Positions 51,147 through 59,172 of a stretch of DNA of 64,000 nt are shown here, in pieces (the stretch's first letter is position 1; each line of letters starts with the position of its first letter). Origin of the DNA: an uncultured beta proteobacterium. Lineage in GTDB: Bacteria; Pseudomonadota; Gammaproteobacteria; Burkholderiales; Rhodocyclaceae. The notes under the pieces were generated by a model. The model had not been told where the DNA came from and made no database searches. It saw only the letters and a list, made by a program, of their open reading frames with translations. A program made the translations under genes and the position numbers. The stretch covers positions 82,691-146,690 of the forward strand of contig CAINHS010000003.1 in assembly GCA_903848955.1 (NCBI GenBank). Reading direction: 5' to 3'.

Positions 51147-51830
51147 ATGTTGAAGCCTGAAGAGCAAGTCGCATTCCTGAAGTCAGTGGATGAGGTCCGG
51201 CAAGTGGCCGAGCGTCATCTGGAGACGCACAGAAGCCCGCAGTCGGCAATCGCGTTTGTTTCCAGCCTGCAGCACAAAGCAAGCAGCATCATCCAGCGGG
51301 CGGTCGGGCAAGGAGTGGAAATCGCCTGCAAGGCGGGCTGCAATCATTGCTGCCGTGCGCGGGTCGAGGCCATGGCAGCGGAAATCTTTCGCATAGCGCG
51401 GGAACTGCGCGGCAGGCCGGCTGAAGAAATGAATCACGTCATCCGGCGTCTGGAAACACATCTCGCCATGCGCAGCGATGAGCAGGCATGGAGCCGGCGG
51501 CCGCAGTGTCCATTCCTCGAAAACGAATTGTGCTCGATCTACGATGTGCGCCCGGGCGTTTGTCGAAAAGCTCATTCGCTGGACCTGAGAAAATGCCGGA
51601 CCGATGCTGCCGAGATCCCGCAAAACCTGGGAATAGTGGTTGGCATTGCGGCTCTGACGCAAGGCACGGCGGACGCGTACCGGAAACTCGGGCTTGACGC
51701 TGCCAGCCATGAACTCGGGCAGGGGGTTCTGCTTGCCCTCTCCGATCCGACGACGGAATCACGCTGGTACGACGGCGAAGCGGTCTTCGTACAGGATGTA
51801 GCGGCCGCGCATCCACGCTCAGAGACGTGA
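51147..51830 (+). CDS. YkgJ-family cysteine cluster protein
   Basis: A 227-residue protein with two Cys groups: CKAGCNHCC around residue 60, and CPFLENELCSIYDVRPGVC around residue 120 followed by a further Cys. This is the UPF0153/YkgJ Fe-S or zinc-binding pattern. Its role is not established. It starts ATG at 51147 in a 298-nt divergent gap with the sensor kinase, and has no clear Shine-Dalgarno. Confidence 0.85.
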   Translation: MLKPEEQVAFLKSVDEVRQVAERHLETHRSPQSAIAFVSSLQHKASSIIQRAVGQGVEIACKAGCNHCCRARVEAMAAEIFRIARELRGRPAEEMNHVIRRLETHLAMRSDEQAWSRRPQCPFLENELCSIYDVRPGVCRKAHSLDLRKCRTDAAEIPQNLGIVVGIAALTQGTADAYRKLGLDAASHELGQGVLLALSDPTTESRWYDGEAVFVQDVAAAHPRSET

Positions 51831-51943
51831 CGCAAGCTGTCGTCGCAGGCGGGCCGCCTTGCGCTGACGAGCGGATTGCCGCGCCGGACAGATTAGCTGC
51901 CGGAAATTCCCCGCCGTCGGCCTGAAGCGGAATCCCGCACCTG

Positions 51944-52855
51944 TCAGGGTTGAATGGCTTGCGTAATATCGACGCCCGGAAAAACACGTTCGACGATATC
52001 CCGCAACTGCGCTGCCGCCGTCTCGCCGATGGCGGCACCGGGATGCCGTACGTGGGAGTTTGCCAAGAGGCCGCGCATGCGCAACAATTCCTTGCGCACA
52101 GCGACGCCGGGTTGCTGCTCGAAAACAATCAAGGGCAGATATTTGGCATACAGGCGATAGCACTCCTCCGTGTTGCCGGTGCGGGCGGCGCGCTCGATGG
52201 CCATCAGCACTTCGGGAAATGCGAAACCGGTATTGAAGCCGTCGGCGCCCGCCATGATGTCGAAAAAACCGTAAAGCGCACCAAGTCCTGTCAGCAGCGG
52301 TACGCGACGTTCGCGCATTCCCTGCTTGAGAGCGGCAATTCTGACCGGGGTCGGCGGAGCCTCGACCTTGATGCAGGCAATTTCCGGAATCTCGGCGCAC
52401 AGGCGCAGCAGCAGCGGCACCGACATATGCACCTGGGTTGACGCCGGATGATCCTGGGCAACGATCGGCAGCGTCACCGCTGCGGCGATCTTTTGAAAAT
52501 ACTCGAAGACGCGTCCCTCGTTCGGCACAGGCTCCGCAGCAGGCGCAACCATCACGGCGTCGGCACCCAGTTCTGCGGCCATCCGGCAAAGACCGATGGT
52601 GGCCCGGGTGCCCGGATGACTGGCGCCGACGATGACCCGGGTGCGGCCTCGCGCCGCCGCCACGGCGCGTGCGATCAGGATCTCCCTTTCCCGGTCCAGC
52701 ATCCGGTTCGATTCGCCAAGAACCCCGAGTATGGTTATGCCCTCGACCCCGAGATCGACCATAAAGCCGATCAGCCGGTCGAAGGAATCAAGGTCGATGC
52801 TGCCGTCCCCGTTGAAAGGGGTTGCCAGGATAGGAAACACTCCGCTGTAGTTCAT
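51944..52855 (-). CDS. Dihydrodipicolinate-synthase-family aldolase with altered active site
   Basis: A 303-residue TIM-barrel protein of the DapA/NanA family. The Schiff-base Lys is Lys163 (ACIKVEA). The GTTGE phosphate/pyruvate loop is GVLGE (residues 44-48) and the Tyr of YNVP is replaced by Gln-Asp-His-Pro (134-137), so it is unlikely to be the lysine-pathway DapA. The ATG at 52855 follows GAGGAGG; upstream frame extends without support. The product is unknown; the neighbours (ykgJ-like and dnaB) give no pathway. Confidence 0.88.
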   Translation of the reverse strand: MNYSGVFPILATPFNGDGSIDLDSFDRLIGFMVDLGVEGITILGVLGESNRMLDREREILIARAVAAARGRTRVIVGASHPGTRATIGLCRMAAELGADAVMVAPAAEPVPNEGRVFEYFQKIAAAVTLPIVAQDHPASTQVHMSVPLLLRLCAEIPEIACIKVEAPPTPVRIAALKQGMRERRVPLLTGLGALYGFFDIMAGADGFNTGFAFPEVLMAIERAARTGNTEECYRLYAKYLPLIVFEQQPGVAVRKELLRMRGLLANSHVRHPGAAIGETAAAQLRDIVERVFPGVDITQAIQP

Positions 52856-53033
52856 GGATCCCTCCTCAAGGAAGTCTGCAACTTGTATCGCAGCAAGTAC
52901 GCCCTCGCCGACCGGATCGACGAAGGCCGCCAAGGGCAAGCCGTCACGGCATCCGGCCAGTGGTCCCGACCGCCGTTATCACAACGGCCGGGGCGCGAGT
53001 CGTGCCGGAACTTCCGGCAGGCAAGGCACCGCT

Positions 53034-54440
53034 TCAGTTGCGGTATGAGGACGAGCCTGAGGCAAAATTCTCGAACTTGGCGTATTCGGCAATGAAGGTT
53101 AACGGGACCATGCCCACGGGTCCGTTACGATGCTTGCCGATGTTCACCTCCGCCTTGCCCTTGTCCTGCGTATCGGGCTTGTAGTATTCCTCGCGATACA
53201 TCATCAGAATGATGTCGGCATCCTGCTCGATGGCGCCCGATTCGCGCAGGTCGCTCATCAGCGGACGCTTGTCGTTGCGTTCCTCGACCTTGCGCGAGAG
53301 CTGTGACAGGGCGATGATCGGCACCTGCAGTTCCTTGGCCAGCGCCTTGATCGAGCGCGATATTTCCGAGATTTCGGTGGCGCGGTTTTCACCGTCGCGG
53401 TTGGAGCTCATCAACTGCAGGTAGTCGATGACGATCAGCCCCAGTTTGCCGAACTGCCGGTGCAGGCGCCGGGCACGGGCACGCAGGTCGGTCGAGTTGA
53501 TGGCGCCGGTCTCGTCGATGTGGATAGGCGCCTCATGCAGCTTGCCCAGCGCCACCGTCATGCGATCCCATTCGTCATCGGTGAGGCGGCCGGTACGCAG
53601 TTTGCTCGACTCGATGCGGCCGACCGATGAAAGAAAACGCGTGGCAATCTGCGGCCCGGACATTTCAAGGCTGAAGATCGCCACCGGCAGACGCAGTTCG
53701 ACGCCGACATGCTCGGCAATATTCAGGGCGAACGCGGTTTTGCCCATGGACGGGCGACCGGCGACGACCACCATGTCGCCCGGCTGCAGGCCCGAGGTCA
53801 TGCGATCGAGATCGGCAAACCCGGTCGCCACGCCGGTAATGTCCGACTGGCTGTCCCTGGCCAGCAGGACTTCCATGCGCTCGACGACTTCGCCGAGCAG
53901 CGGCTGGATCGGCACAAAGCCGTTGCTGCCGCGATTGCCGGCCTCGGCAATCTGGAAGATGCGCTGTTCGGCATCGTCGAGCAGCGTCTTGACATCGCGC
54001 CCGGCAGGGTTCAGCGCATTGCCGGCGATTTCGTCACCGACAGTGACCAGCTGGCGCAGGATGGCGCGTTCGCGAACGATTTCGGCATAGCGGCGGATGT
54101 TCGCCGCCGAGGGCGTGGCATTGGCGATTTCCCCCAGATAGCCGAGGCCGCCGGTCTGATCGACCTCGTTCGACTGTTCGATGGATTCATATACCGTCAC
54201 CACGTCGGCCGGACGCCCGCGCTGGATCAGCTTGCCGATGTGACGGAAGATGCGACGGTGGTCGTCGCGATAGAAGTCGGTCTCACGCACCACATCGCCG
54301 ATGCGGTCCCATGCCGCATTGTCGATCAGGAGACCGCCAATCAAGGACTGTTCGGCCTCGATGGAATGCGGCGGCAGTTTCAGCGCGGCAACCTGGGAAT
54401 CCACAGGCGGGGCGGAATTAAAAGCACGGACTTGGGCCAT
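53034..54440 (-). CDS. dnaB: Replicative DNA helicase DnaB
   Basis: A 468-residue DnaB: N-terminal domain (PPHSIEAEQSLIGGLL), RecA-like ATPase with Walker A GRPSMGKTAFALN and Walker B VIDYLQLM, and the RSIKALAKEL region. It unwinds DNA ahead of the replisome. Downstream of the ribosomal group rpsF-rplI, the usual neighbour. Confidence 0.98.
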   Translation of the reverse strand: MAQVRAFNSAPPVDSQVAALKLPPHSIEAEQSLIGGLLIDNAAWDRIGDVVRETDFYRDDHRRIFRHIGKLIQRGRPADVVTVYESIEQSNEVDQTGGLGYLGEIANATPSAANIRRYAEIVRERAILRQLVTVGDEIAGNALNPAGRDVKTLLDDAEQRIFQIAEAGNRGSNGFVPIQPLLGEVVERMEVLLARDSQSDITGVATGFADLDRMTSGLQPGDMVVVAGRPSMGKTAFALNIAEHVGVELRLPVAIFSLEMSGPQIATRFLSSVGRIESSKLRTGRLTDDEWDRMTVALGKLHEAPIHIDETGAINSTDLRARARRLHRQFGKLGLIVIDYLQLMSSNRDGENRATEISEISRSIKALAKELQVPIIALSQLSRKVEERNDKRPLMSDLRESGAIEQDADIILMMYREEYYKPDTQDKGKAEVNIGKHRNGPVGMVPLTFIAEYAKFENFASGSSSYRN

Positions 54441-54514
54441 CGATGTCTCCGGTTTGAAGCGAAGAGTCTACCCCGTGCAGCGCGCCGTGATAAGTGCACA
54501 ACCTGGGGAAATTC

Positions 54515-54554
54515 TGTGGACAAGTTGTGCGAATGCGGTGGACAAAATTTGTCC
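54515..54554. promoter_or_regulatory. DnaA-box-like repeats and palindrome upstream of dnaB
   Basis: TGTGGACAA (54515-54523) and GGTGGACAA (54537-54545) each resemble the DnaA box in inverse form, the first with one mismatch to TGTGGATAA. GGACAAA-A-TTTGTCC (54540-54554) is a near-perfect palindrome. They lie in the dnaB-rplI gap, upstream of dnaB. Confidence 0.4.
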
Positions 54555-54576
54555 GGCGGCGGAAGGCCGTCGCCAT

Positions 54577-54615
54577 AAAAAAACGGGCCGCTGATTTCAA
54601 ATCAGCGGCCCGTTT
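54577..54615 (-). terminator. Terminator after rplI
   Basis: AAACGGGCCGCTGATTT (54581-54597) is complementary to 54599-54615, with a very short effective loop. On the minus strand it is followed by a run of seven T, so it should end the rpsF-rplI transcript. Confidence 0.9.
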
Positions 54616-54638
54616 CCGATTGACGTATTGCCGTGTGT

Positions 54639-55088
54639 CTAGTGCTCGCCCAACACCGACACGGTCACCGTGGCCACCACGTCGGCGTGCAATGCGATCT
54701 GCACCGGCGTATCGCCAATGGTTTTCAGCGGACCATCGGGCAGCCGGACCGCAGACTTCTCGACCTCGAAACCCTGGGCGGCAAGCGCCTCGATGATGTC
54801 ATGGCTCGATACGGAACCGAACAGACGACCATCAACGCCGGTCTTGCGCGTGATTTGCAGCATCAAGCCTTCCAGCTTCTCGACCTGGGCCTGGGCCACG
54901 GCAACCGCCGCGGCCTGCGCCTGTTCGAGTTCGGCACGCTTTCCCTCAAAAACCTTGCGGTTGGCTTCCGTCGCACGCTTGGCCTTGCCTTGCGGAATCA
55001 GGAAATTGCGGGCATAGCCGTCCTTGACCTTGACCACGTCGCCGAGGCCGCCGAGGTTAACCACCTTTTCCATCAGAATGATTTGCAT
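54639..55088 (-). CDS. rplI: 50S ribosomal protein L9
   Basis: A 149-residue L9 with the conserved N-terminal [14 protein letters not shown] and [16 protein letters not shown]-binding part, a long helix and a C-terminal domain. It ends the rpsF operon. Confidence 0.98.
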   Translation of the reverse strand: MQIILMEKVVNLGGLGDVVKVKDGYARNFLIPQGKAKRATEANRKVFEGKRAELEQAQAAAVAVAQAQVEKLEGLMLQITRKTGVDGRLFGSVSSHDIIEALAAQGFEVEKSAVRLPDGPLKTIGDTPVQIALHADVVATVTVSVLGEH

Positions 55089-55102
55089 GGTCTAGTCCTC
55101 GC

Positions 55103-55381
55103 TTACTGGTGCAGGTCGGTGTAGGGCAGCAGCGCCAGGAAACGCGCACGCTTGATGGCGGTCGACAACTGGCGCTGGTAGCCGGTCTTGGTGCCGGTAA
55201 TGCGCGCCGGCATGATCTTGGCGTTTTCGGCGATGAAATCCTTGAGGATCTCGACGTCCTTGTAATCGATCTCTTCGATCTTCTCCGCGGTGAAGCGGCA
55301 GAACTTGCGGCGCTTGAACAGGCTGCGGCCCTTGTCGTCCTTGCGCTTTACACCGGTCTTGCTCTTAGGCTTGAATGCCAT
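55103..55381 (-). CDS. rpsR: 30S ribosomal protein S18
   Basis: A 92-residue S18, somewhat longer at the N-terminus than E. coli S18 (75 residues). It has the [16 protein letters not shown] and [14 protein letters not shown] core. I start at ATG 55381 (MAFKPKS); the start lies inside the end of priB by 17 nt, so the two are coupled. Confidence 0.96.
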   Translation of the reverse strand: MAFKPKSKTGVKRKDDKGRSLFKRRKFCRFTAEKIEEIDYKDVEILKDFIAENAKIMPARITGTKTGYQRQLSTAIKRARFLALLPYTDLHQ

Positions 55382-55703
55382 TTTCAATTCCTTCCACGAA
55401 TTCGACTGTATTCACATGCAGTATCGGGCTGCGTCGCTTGAGGCTTCTGGCGGCAAGAAAACCTGCCACCCTGATCCCGTCTCCCGGCTTGGCCGCAAGC
55501 AGCACTTGCGCCGGCCTGCCCATTGCCACACAGGCCATCTCGCATTCCACCTTGCGCTCGACTTCCGCTTCGACCTGGGTCGAGACATGGGCGAGGAGAA
55601 ATTCGAGAACCGGTATCCCGGCAGGAGTGCGGCGCAATGCGCCGCGTTCAAGCAAACGACCCGACAACTGCGTCAGGTTGCTCGGCTTATCCTCAGGCGG
55701 CAA
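55365..55703 (-). CDS. priB: Primosomal replication protein N (PriB)
   Basis: An OB-fold protein of about 100-112 residues, in the rpsF-priB-rpsR position. The pattern L-S-G-R near the start and [12 protein letters not shown] match PriB, which binds PriA and single-stranded DNA at stalled forks. The 5' end is uncertain: the full frame begins TTG at 55703, overlapping rpsF by 11 nt. The end overlaps rpsR by 17 nt. Confidence 0.9.
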   Translation of the reverse strand: MPPEDKPSNLTQLSGRLLERGALRRTPAGIPVLEFLLAHVSTQVEAEVERKVECEMACVAMGRPAQVLLAAKPGDGIRVAGFLAARSLKRRSPILHVNTVEFVEGIENGIQA

Positions 55704-56076
55704 CGGCAGCAGCCGGAGCCTCCACCTTGGCTTCGACCTGGGTCAGCGAGCGCGACTTTTCTTCCTTCATCATCGGCGAAGGAGTCACTACCGCCTTGCG
55801 GGTTTTCACCGTCAGGTGGCGCAACACGGCGTCGTTGAACTTGAAAGCGTGCTCGAGTTCGTCCAGGGTCTCACCGTCGCACTCGATGTTCATCAGCACG
55901 TAGTGGGCTTTATGCACCTTCTGGATCGGGTAGGCCATCTGCCGGCGCCCCCAGTCTTCGAGGCGATGGATCAAGCCGCTGCGGCCGGTGACCAGCGTCT
56001 TGTAACGCTCGATCATCGCCGGCACCTGCTCGGACTGGTCCGGGTGAACGATAAATACAACTTCATAATGGCGCAT
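55693..56076 (-). CDS. rpsF: 30S ribosomal protein S6
   Basis: A 127-residue S6 starting [14 protein letters not shown], with the [21 protein letters not shown] motif, and an acidic/Ala-rich tail. ATG after AAGGAGA. It is first in the rpsF-priB-rpsR-rplI operon. Confidence 0.98.
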   Translation of the reverse strand: MRHYEVVFIVHPDQSEQVPAMIERYKTLVTGRSGLIHRLEDWGRRQMAYPIQKVHKAHYVLMNIECDGETLDELEHAFKFNDAVLRHLTVKTRKAVVTPSPMMKEEKSRSLTQVEAKVEAPAAAVAA

Positions 56077-56142
56077 GCAATCTCCTTGTGGTTGAAGTTA
56101 GCCCCCCCGCATGCGTAACGGGTGGAGCAAGGGAAGCCCGCC

Positions 56143-56171
56143 ATAATACCAAGCAGTGACGCCTGAAGCAA
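56143..56171 (-). promoter_or_regulatory. Predicted sigma-70 promoter of the rpsF operon
   Basis: On the minus strand TTGCTT (56171-56166) and TATTAT (56148-56143) are 17 nt apart; start near 56136, leader about 60 nt before rpsF. Confidence 0.65.
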
Positions 56172-56259
56172 GGTCCGTAAGCGGGCAAAATCCGCGGCCG
56201 GCCGGTCTACCGGATCTGCCGGGTTCGTGCCAAGATGTTGGGATGAGCGGATTTCAACC

Positions 56260-57156
56260 ATGATCGAACAGCCTTTTGCCGACCTGCAGTCCTGGCTGGC
56301 CTATTTCCGCGAGGCCAATCTGCCGGTGTTGCGCCACACCATGCAGGAACTCGAACGCATGCGGACCAATGCCGAAAACGTCAATGGCCGCCTGCTCTCA
56401 CGAACCATCCTGCGCGATCCGATGATGACCCTGCGCGTGCTGGCCTACATCGAATCCAAGCGGCGGGCGCGCCAGACCACGGACATCACAACCATCGAGC
56501 GGGCGATCATGATGATCGGCATCGAGCCCTTCTTTCGCGATTTTCAGGACCTGCCGCTGATCGAAGACCAGCTCCGGCCCCATCCGCAGGCCCTGCTCGG
56601 ATTGATCAAGGTGGTTCATCGTGCCCGCCGCGCCGCGCAGTGGGCGCGCGACTGGGCCATCGTCCGCCACGATCTCGATGTCGATGAGATCACCCTGGCG
56701 GCCCTGCTCCACGATATGGCCGAGTTGCTCATGTGGTGCTTTGCGCCCGGGATCGCGATCCAAGTGCGCGATACGCAGGCCGCCAACCGCAACCGGCGTT
56801 CCGCCGTCGTTCAGACCGAAATCTACGGCATCCCCCTGTATCAGTTGAAGATGGCGCTGACCGAAACATGGCGCCTGCCGCAACTCCTGACCCAGTTGAT
56901 GGACAACCAGCACGCCGAAAACCCGCGCGTGCGCAACGTCAAGCTGGCCGTCGATCTGGCCCGCCACTCCGCCACCAGTTGGAGCGATGCGGCATTGCCG
57001 GACGACTTCAAGGGCATCCGCGACCTGTTGCGCATCAGCCAGCAGACGCTGGTTCGCCGCCTCGGCGTCGATGAAGCCACCTCCATCAAGCTGCTGGCAA
57101 TGGATGACCAGCCGGAGCCGGCCGACGAGGCTAGCCGCAGTAGCGAAGCCCCATGA
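56260..57156 (+). CDS. HDOD-domain protein
   Basis: A 298-residue HDOD-type signalling protein. It has DPMMTLRVLAYIES early, an HD-like LAALLHDMAELL around residue 155 and the IYGIPLYQLKMALTETWRLP helix, with no adjoining GGDEF or EAL. HDOD domains act as non-catalytic platforms in signalling and motility. ATG at 56260 chosen at the conserved N-terminus; the upstream ATG at 56227 would extend by 11 residues. Confidence 0.85.
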   Translation: MIEQPFADLQSWLAYFREANLPVLRHTMQELERMRTNAENVNGRLLSRTILRDPMMTLRVLAYIESKRRARQTTDITTIERAIMMIGIEPFFRDFQDLPLIEDQLRPHPQALLGLIKVVHRARRAAQWARDWAIVRHDLDVDEITLAALLHDMAELLMWCFAPGIAIQVRDTQAANRNRRSAVVQTEIYGIPLYQLKMALTETWRLPQLLTQLMDNQHAENPRVRNVKLAVDLARHSATSWSDAALPDDFKGIRDLLRISQQTLVRRLGVDEATSIKLLAMDDQPEPADEASRSSEAP

Positions 57157-57349
57157 GGTTCAGCAGCAAATCCGGCTGCCGGTAGGCGCCAAACGCCAGG
57201 GCGACGATGATCGCCAATGCCAGCAGCCCGATGGCCCGCAGGGCGAGTCGCGGCCAATGCCGGTGACGCGGCGTTGCGGCCTGATCTTCGCGACCGGCAA
57301 TTTCGACTGGGGCATCCATGGCGGCATGGTCGGCAAGCTTGTGCCTCAA
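57131..57349 (-). CDS. Small single-helix membrane protein
   Basis: A 72-residue protein: a charged N-terminal part, then one hydrophobic helix (about residues 38-54) and a polar end that closes with LLNLMGLRYCG. The last 26 nt overlap the HDOD gene convergently. AAAAGGG stands 6 nt before the TTG start at 57349; an internal ATG at 57319 is possible. No family recognised. It lies directly downstream of the pseudouridine synthase on the same strand. Confidence 0.6.
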   Translation of the reverse strand: MRHKLADHAAMDAPVEIAGREDQAATPRHRHWPRLALRAIGLLALAIIVALAFGAYRQPDLLLNLMGLRYCG

Positions 57350-57379
57350 GTCAAGCCCTTTTCCGGCACGGCGACGCGG

Positions 57380-58123
57380 CTAGAAACTCTCACTGTCGCG
57401 CAAAAAGCGCCATTTTCCCAGGGGCAGGTCGCCCAGTACCACGCGACCGATGCGCACCCGCTTCAAGCCGGTGACCCGCAGCCCTACCAGTTCGCACATG
57501 CGCCGGATCTGCCGTTTGCGTCCTTCGCTGAGGACAAAGCGCAGCTGTTCCGGATTCGCCCAGGCGACCCTGGCCGGACGCAGTTGTTTGCCGTCGAGTT
57601 CAAGACCGTGATTGAGCAGGGCAAGGCTCCGCTCGTCGAGCGCGCCCTCGACACGCACCAGGTATTCCTTCTCCACCTTCGAATCGTCGCCGATCAGCTG
57701 GCGCGCGACGCGGCCGTCCTGGGTGAGGATCAGCAATCCGGTGGAATCGATGTCCAGCCGACCCGCCGGTGCCAGGCCCTTCAGGTGCGAAGCTTGAAAA
57801 CGCTGCGTATCGCCGGCCATCTGGGTCCCCGGCGAAATCAGGCTCACTGCCGGCTTGTGGCCGTCTTCGGCCTGCGCCGAAACGTAACCGATCGGCTTGT
57901 GCAGCAGGATCGTCGCCTGCCGCGCCTGTGCCGCACGCGCCTCCGGGGCCAGGGTGATCACCGCATCGGCCGCGGCCCGTGTGCCCAACTGCGTCACTCT
58001 CTGGCCATCGACGAACACCAGGCCGCGCTCGATAAAGGCATCGGCCTCGCGTCGCGAGCAGAGCCCGCGTTCCGCCAGGAGTTTTGAAACCCGGATACCC
58101 TGCGTATCATGCGTATCATTCAT
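57380..58123 (-). CDS. RsuA/RluB/RluF-family pseudouridine synthase
   Basis: A 247-residue enzyme with an N-terminal S4 domain ([20 protein letters not shown]) and a catalytic domain with [27 protein letters not shown] (nucleophile Asp) and [14 protein letters not shown]. Substrate (RluE, RluF or a similar site) cannot be told from sequence alone. ATG at 58123; a 9-bp doublet GCGTATCAT lies over the start codons, giving the repeated N-D-T-H-D-T start. It is divergent from rlmJ with only 24 nt between start codons. Confidence 0.9.
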   Translation of the reverse strand: MNDTHDTQGIRVSKLLAERGLCSRREADAFIERGLVFVDGQRVTQLGTRAAADAVITLAPEARAAQARQATILLHKPIGYVSAQAEDGHKPAVSLISPGTQMAGDTQRFQASHLKGLAPAGRLDIDSTGLLILTQDGRVARQLIGDDSKVEKEYLVRVEGALDERSLALLNHGLELDGKQLRPARVAWANPEQLRFVLSEGRKRQIRRMCELVGLRVTGLKRVRIGRVVLGDLPLGKWRFLRDSESF

Positions 58124-58147
58124 GGTCGCGCATTCTATCCTGCCCCC

Positions 58148-59020
58148 ATGCTCAGCTATCGCCACGCCTTTCACGCCGGCAACCACGCCGATGTCCTCAA
58201 GCACCTGGTGCTGATGCACTGCATCGAGCACATGAACAGCAAGGACAAGCCCTACACCCTGGTCGACAGCCACGCCGGCGCCGGTTTCTACGCCCTCGAT
58301 GCGGAACAGGCCAGGCGTACCGGGGAGTATGTCAACGGCATCGGCCGGCTGTGGGAGTGCAAGGATCTGCCGCCGGCACTGGCAGAGTATGTGGCGCTGG
58401 TGCGGGCGCTGAACGGCAGCGCCACGCTGCGCCGTTACCCCGGATCGCCCCGCATCGCCGCCAGCCTGATGCGGGACAAGGCCGGGACCCGCGACCACCT
58501 GCGCCTGTGCGAAATGCACTCCACCGACTTCGCCCTGCTGCGCCGCCAGTTCAAGGATGCCGGCCGTCGCGTCACCGTCGAGCAGGCCGACGGCTTCGAG
58601 GTGCTCAAGGCCGCGCTGCCTCCGCCTTCGCGCCGCGGCCTGGTGCTGATCGACCCCTCCTACGAGATCAAGAGCGACTACATGAAGGTCGCCGCCGCCA
58701 TCAAGGATGCCCTCAAGCGCTTCGCCACCGGCACTTACCTGGTCTGGCATCCCATGCTGCCGACCATCGAAGCCAACCAGTTGCCCGACCGGCTGAAAAA
58801 GGCCGGCGCCGGCCACTGGCTGCACGCCACGCTGAGCGTGCGCGCGCCGGCGACCAAAGGCCACGGCATGCACGGCAGCGGCATGTTCGTCATCAATCCG
58901 CCGTGGACGCTTGCGGCCGTGCTCGATGAATGCCTGCCCTTTCTCGCTGCCACGCTGCGCCTGGATGAAGGCGCGAGTTGGAGCGTCGACCAATTTGAGC
59001 AAGGCAAAGACAAGGGATGA
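58148..59020 (+). CDS. rlmJ: 23S rRNA (adenine(2030)-N6)-methyltransferase
   Basis: A 290-residue RlmJ. It opens with [18 protein letters not shown], and [12 protein letters not shown] is the SAM site. The N6-adenine motif DPPY is DPSY here (LIDPSYE). The late segment [11 protein letters not shown] is typical. ATG at 58148. A 7-bp hairpin (59016-59032) covers the stop and may aid termination. Confidence 0.95.
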   Translation: MLSYRHAFHAGNHADVLKHLVLMHCIEHMNSKDKPYTLVDSHAGAGFYALDAEQARRTGEYVNGIGRLWECKDLPPALAEYVALVRALNGSATLRRYPGSPRIAASLMRDKAGTRDHLRLCEMHSTDFALLRRQFKDAGRRVTVEQADGFEVLKAALPPPSRRGLVLIDPSYEIKSDYMKVAAAIKDALKRFATGTYLVWHPMLPTIEANQLPDRLKKAGAGHWLHATLSVRAPATKGHGMHGSGMFVINPPWTLAAVLDECLPFLAATLRLDEGASWSVDQFEQGKDKG

Positions 59021-59032
59021 GTCACACTCATC
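59016..59032 (+). terminator. Short hairpin at the rlmJ stop
   Basis: GATGAGT (59016-59022) pairs with ACTCATC (59026-59032) around a CAC loop. No U-tract follows, so it is a weak candidate. Confidence 0.35.
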
Positions 59033-59172
59033 TCGGTATCACAATTCTCTGGCGGATCTTTCGACTTCAGTATCCTTCAGCGCAGTCGCGCCAAGTCCGG
59101 ATCAGGCTGTTAACGGACTCATGGCTTGTGCATCGGTAATGGCCGGTCCAAGCCAGAAAGCTGCCTGATGAC

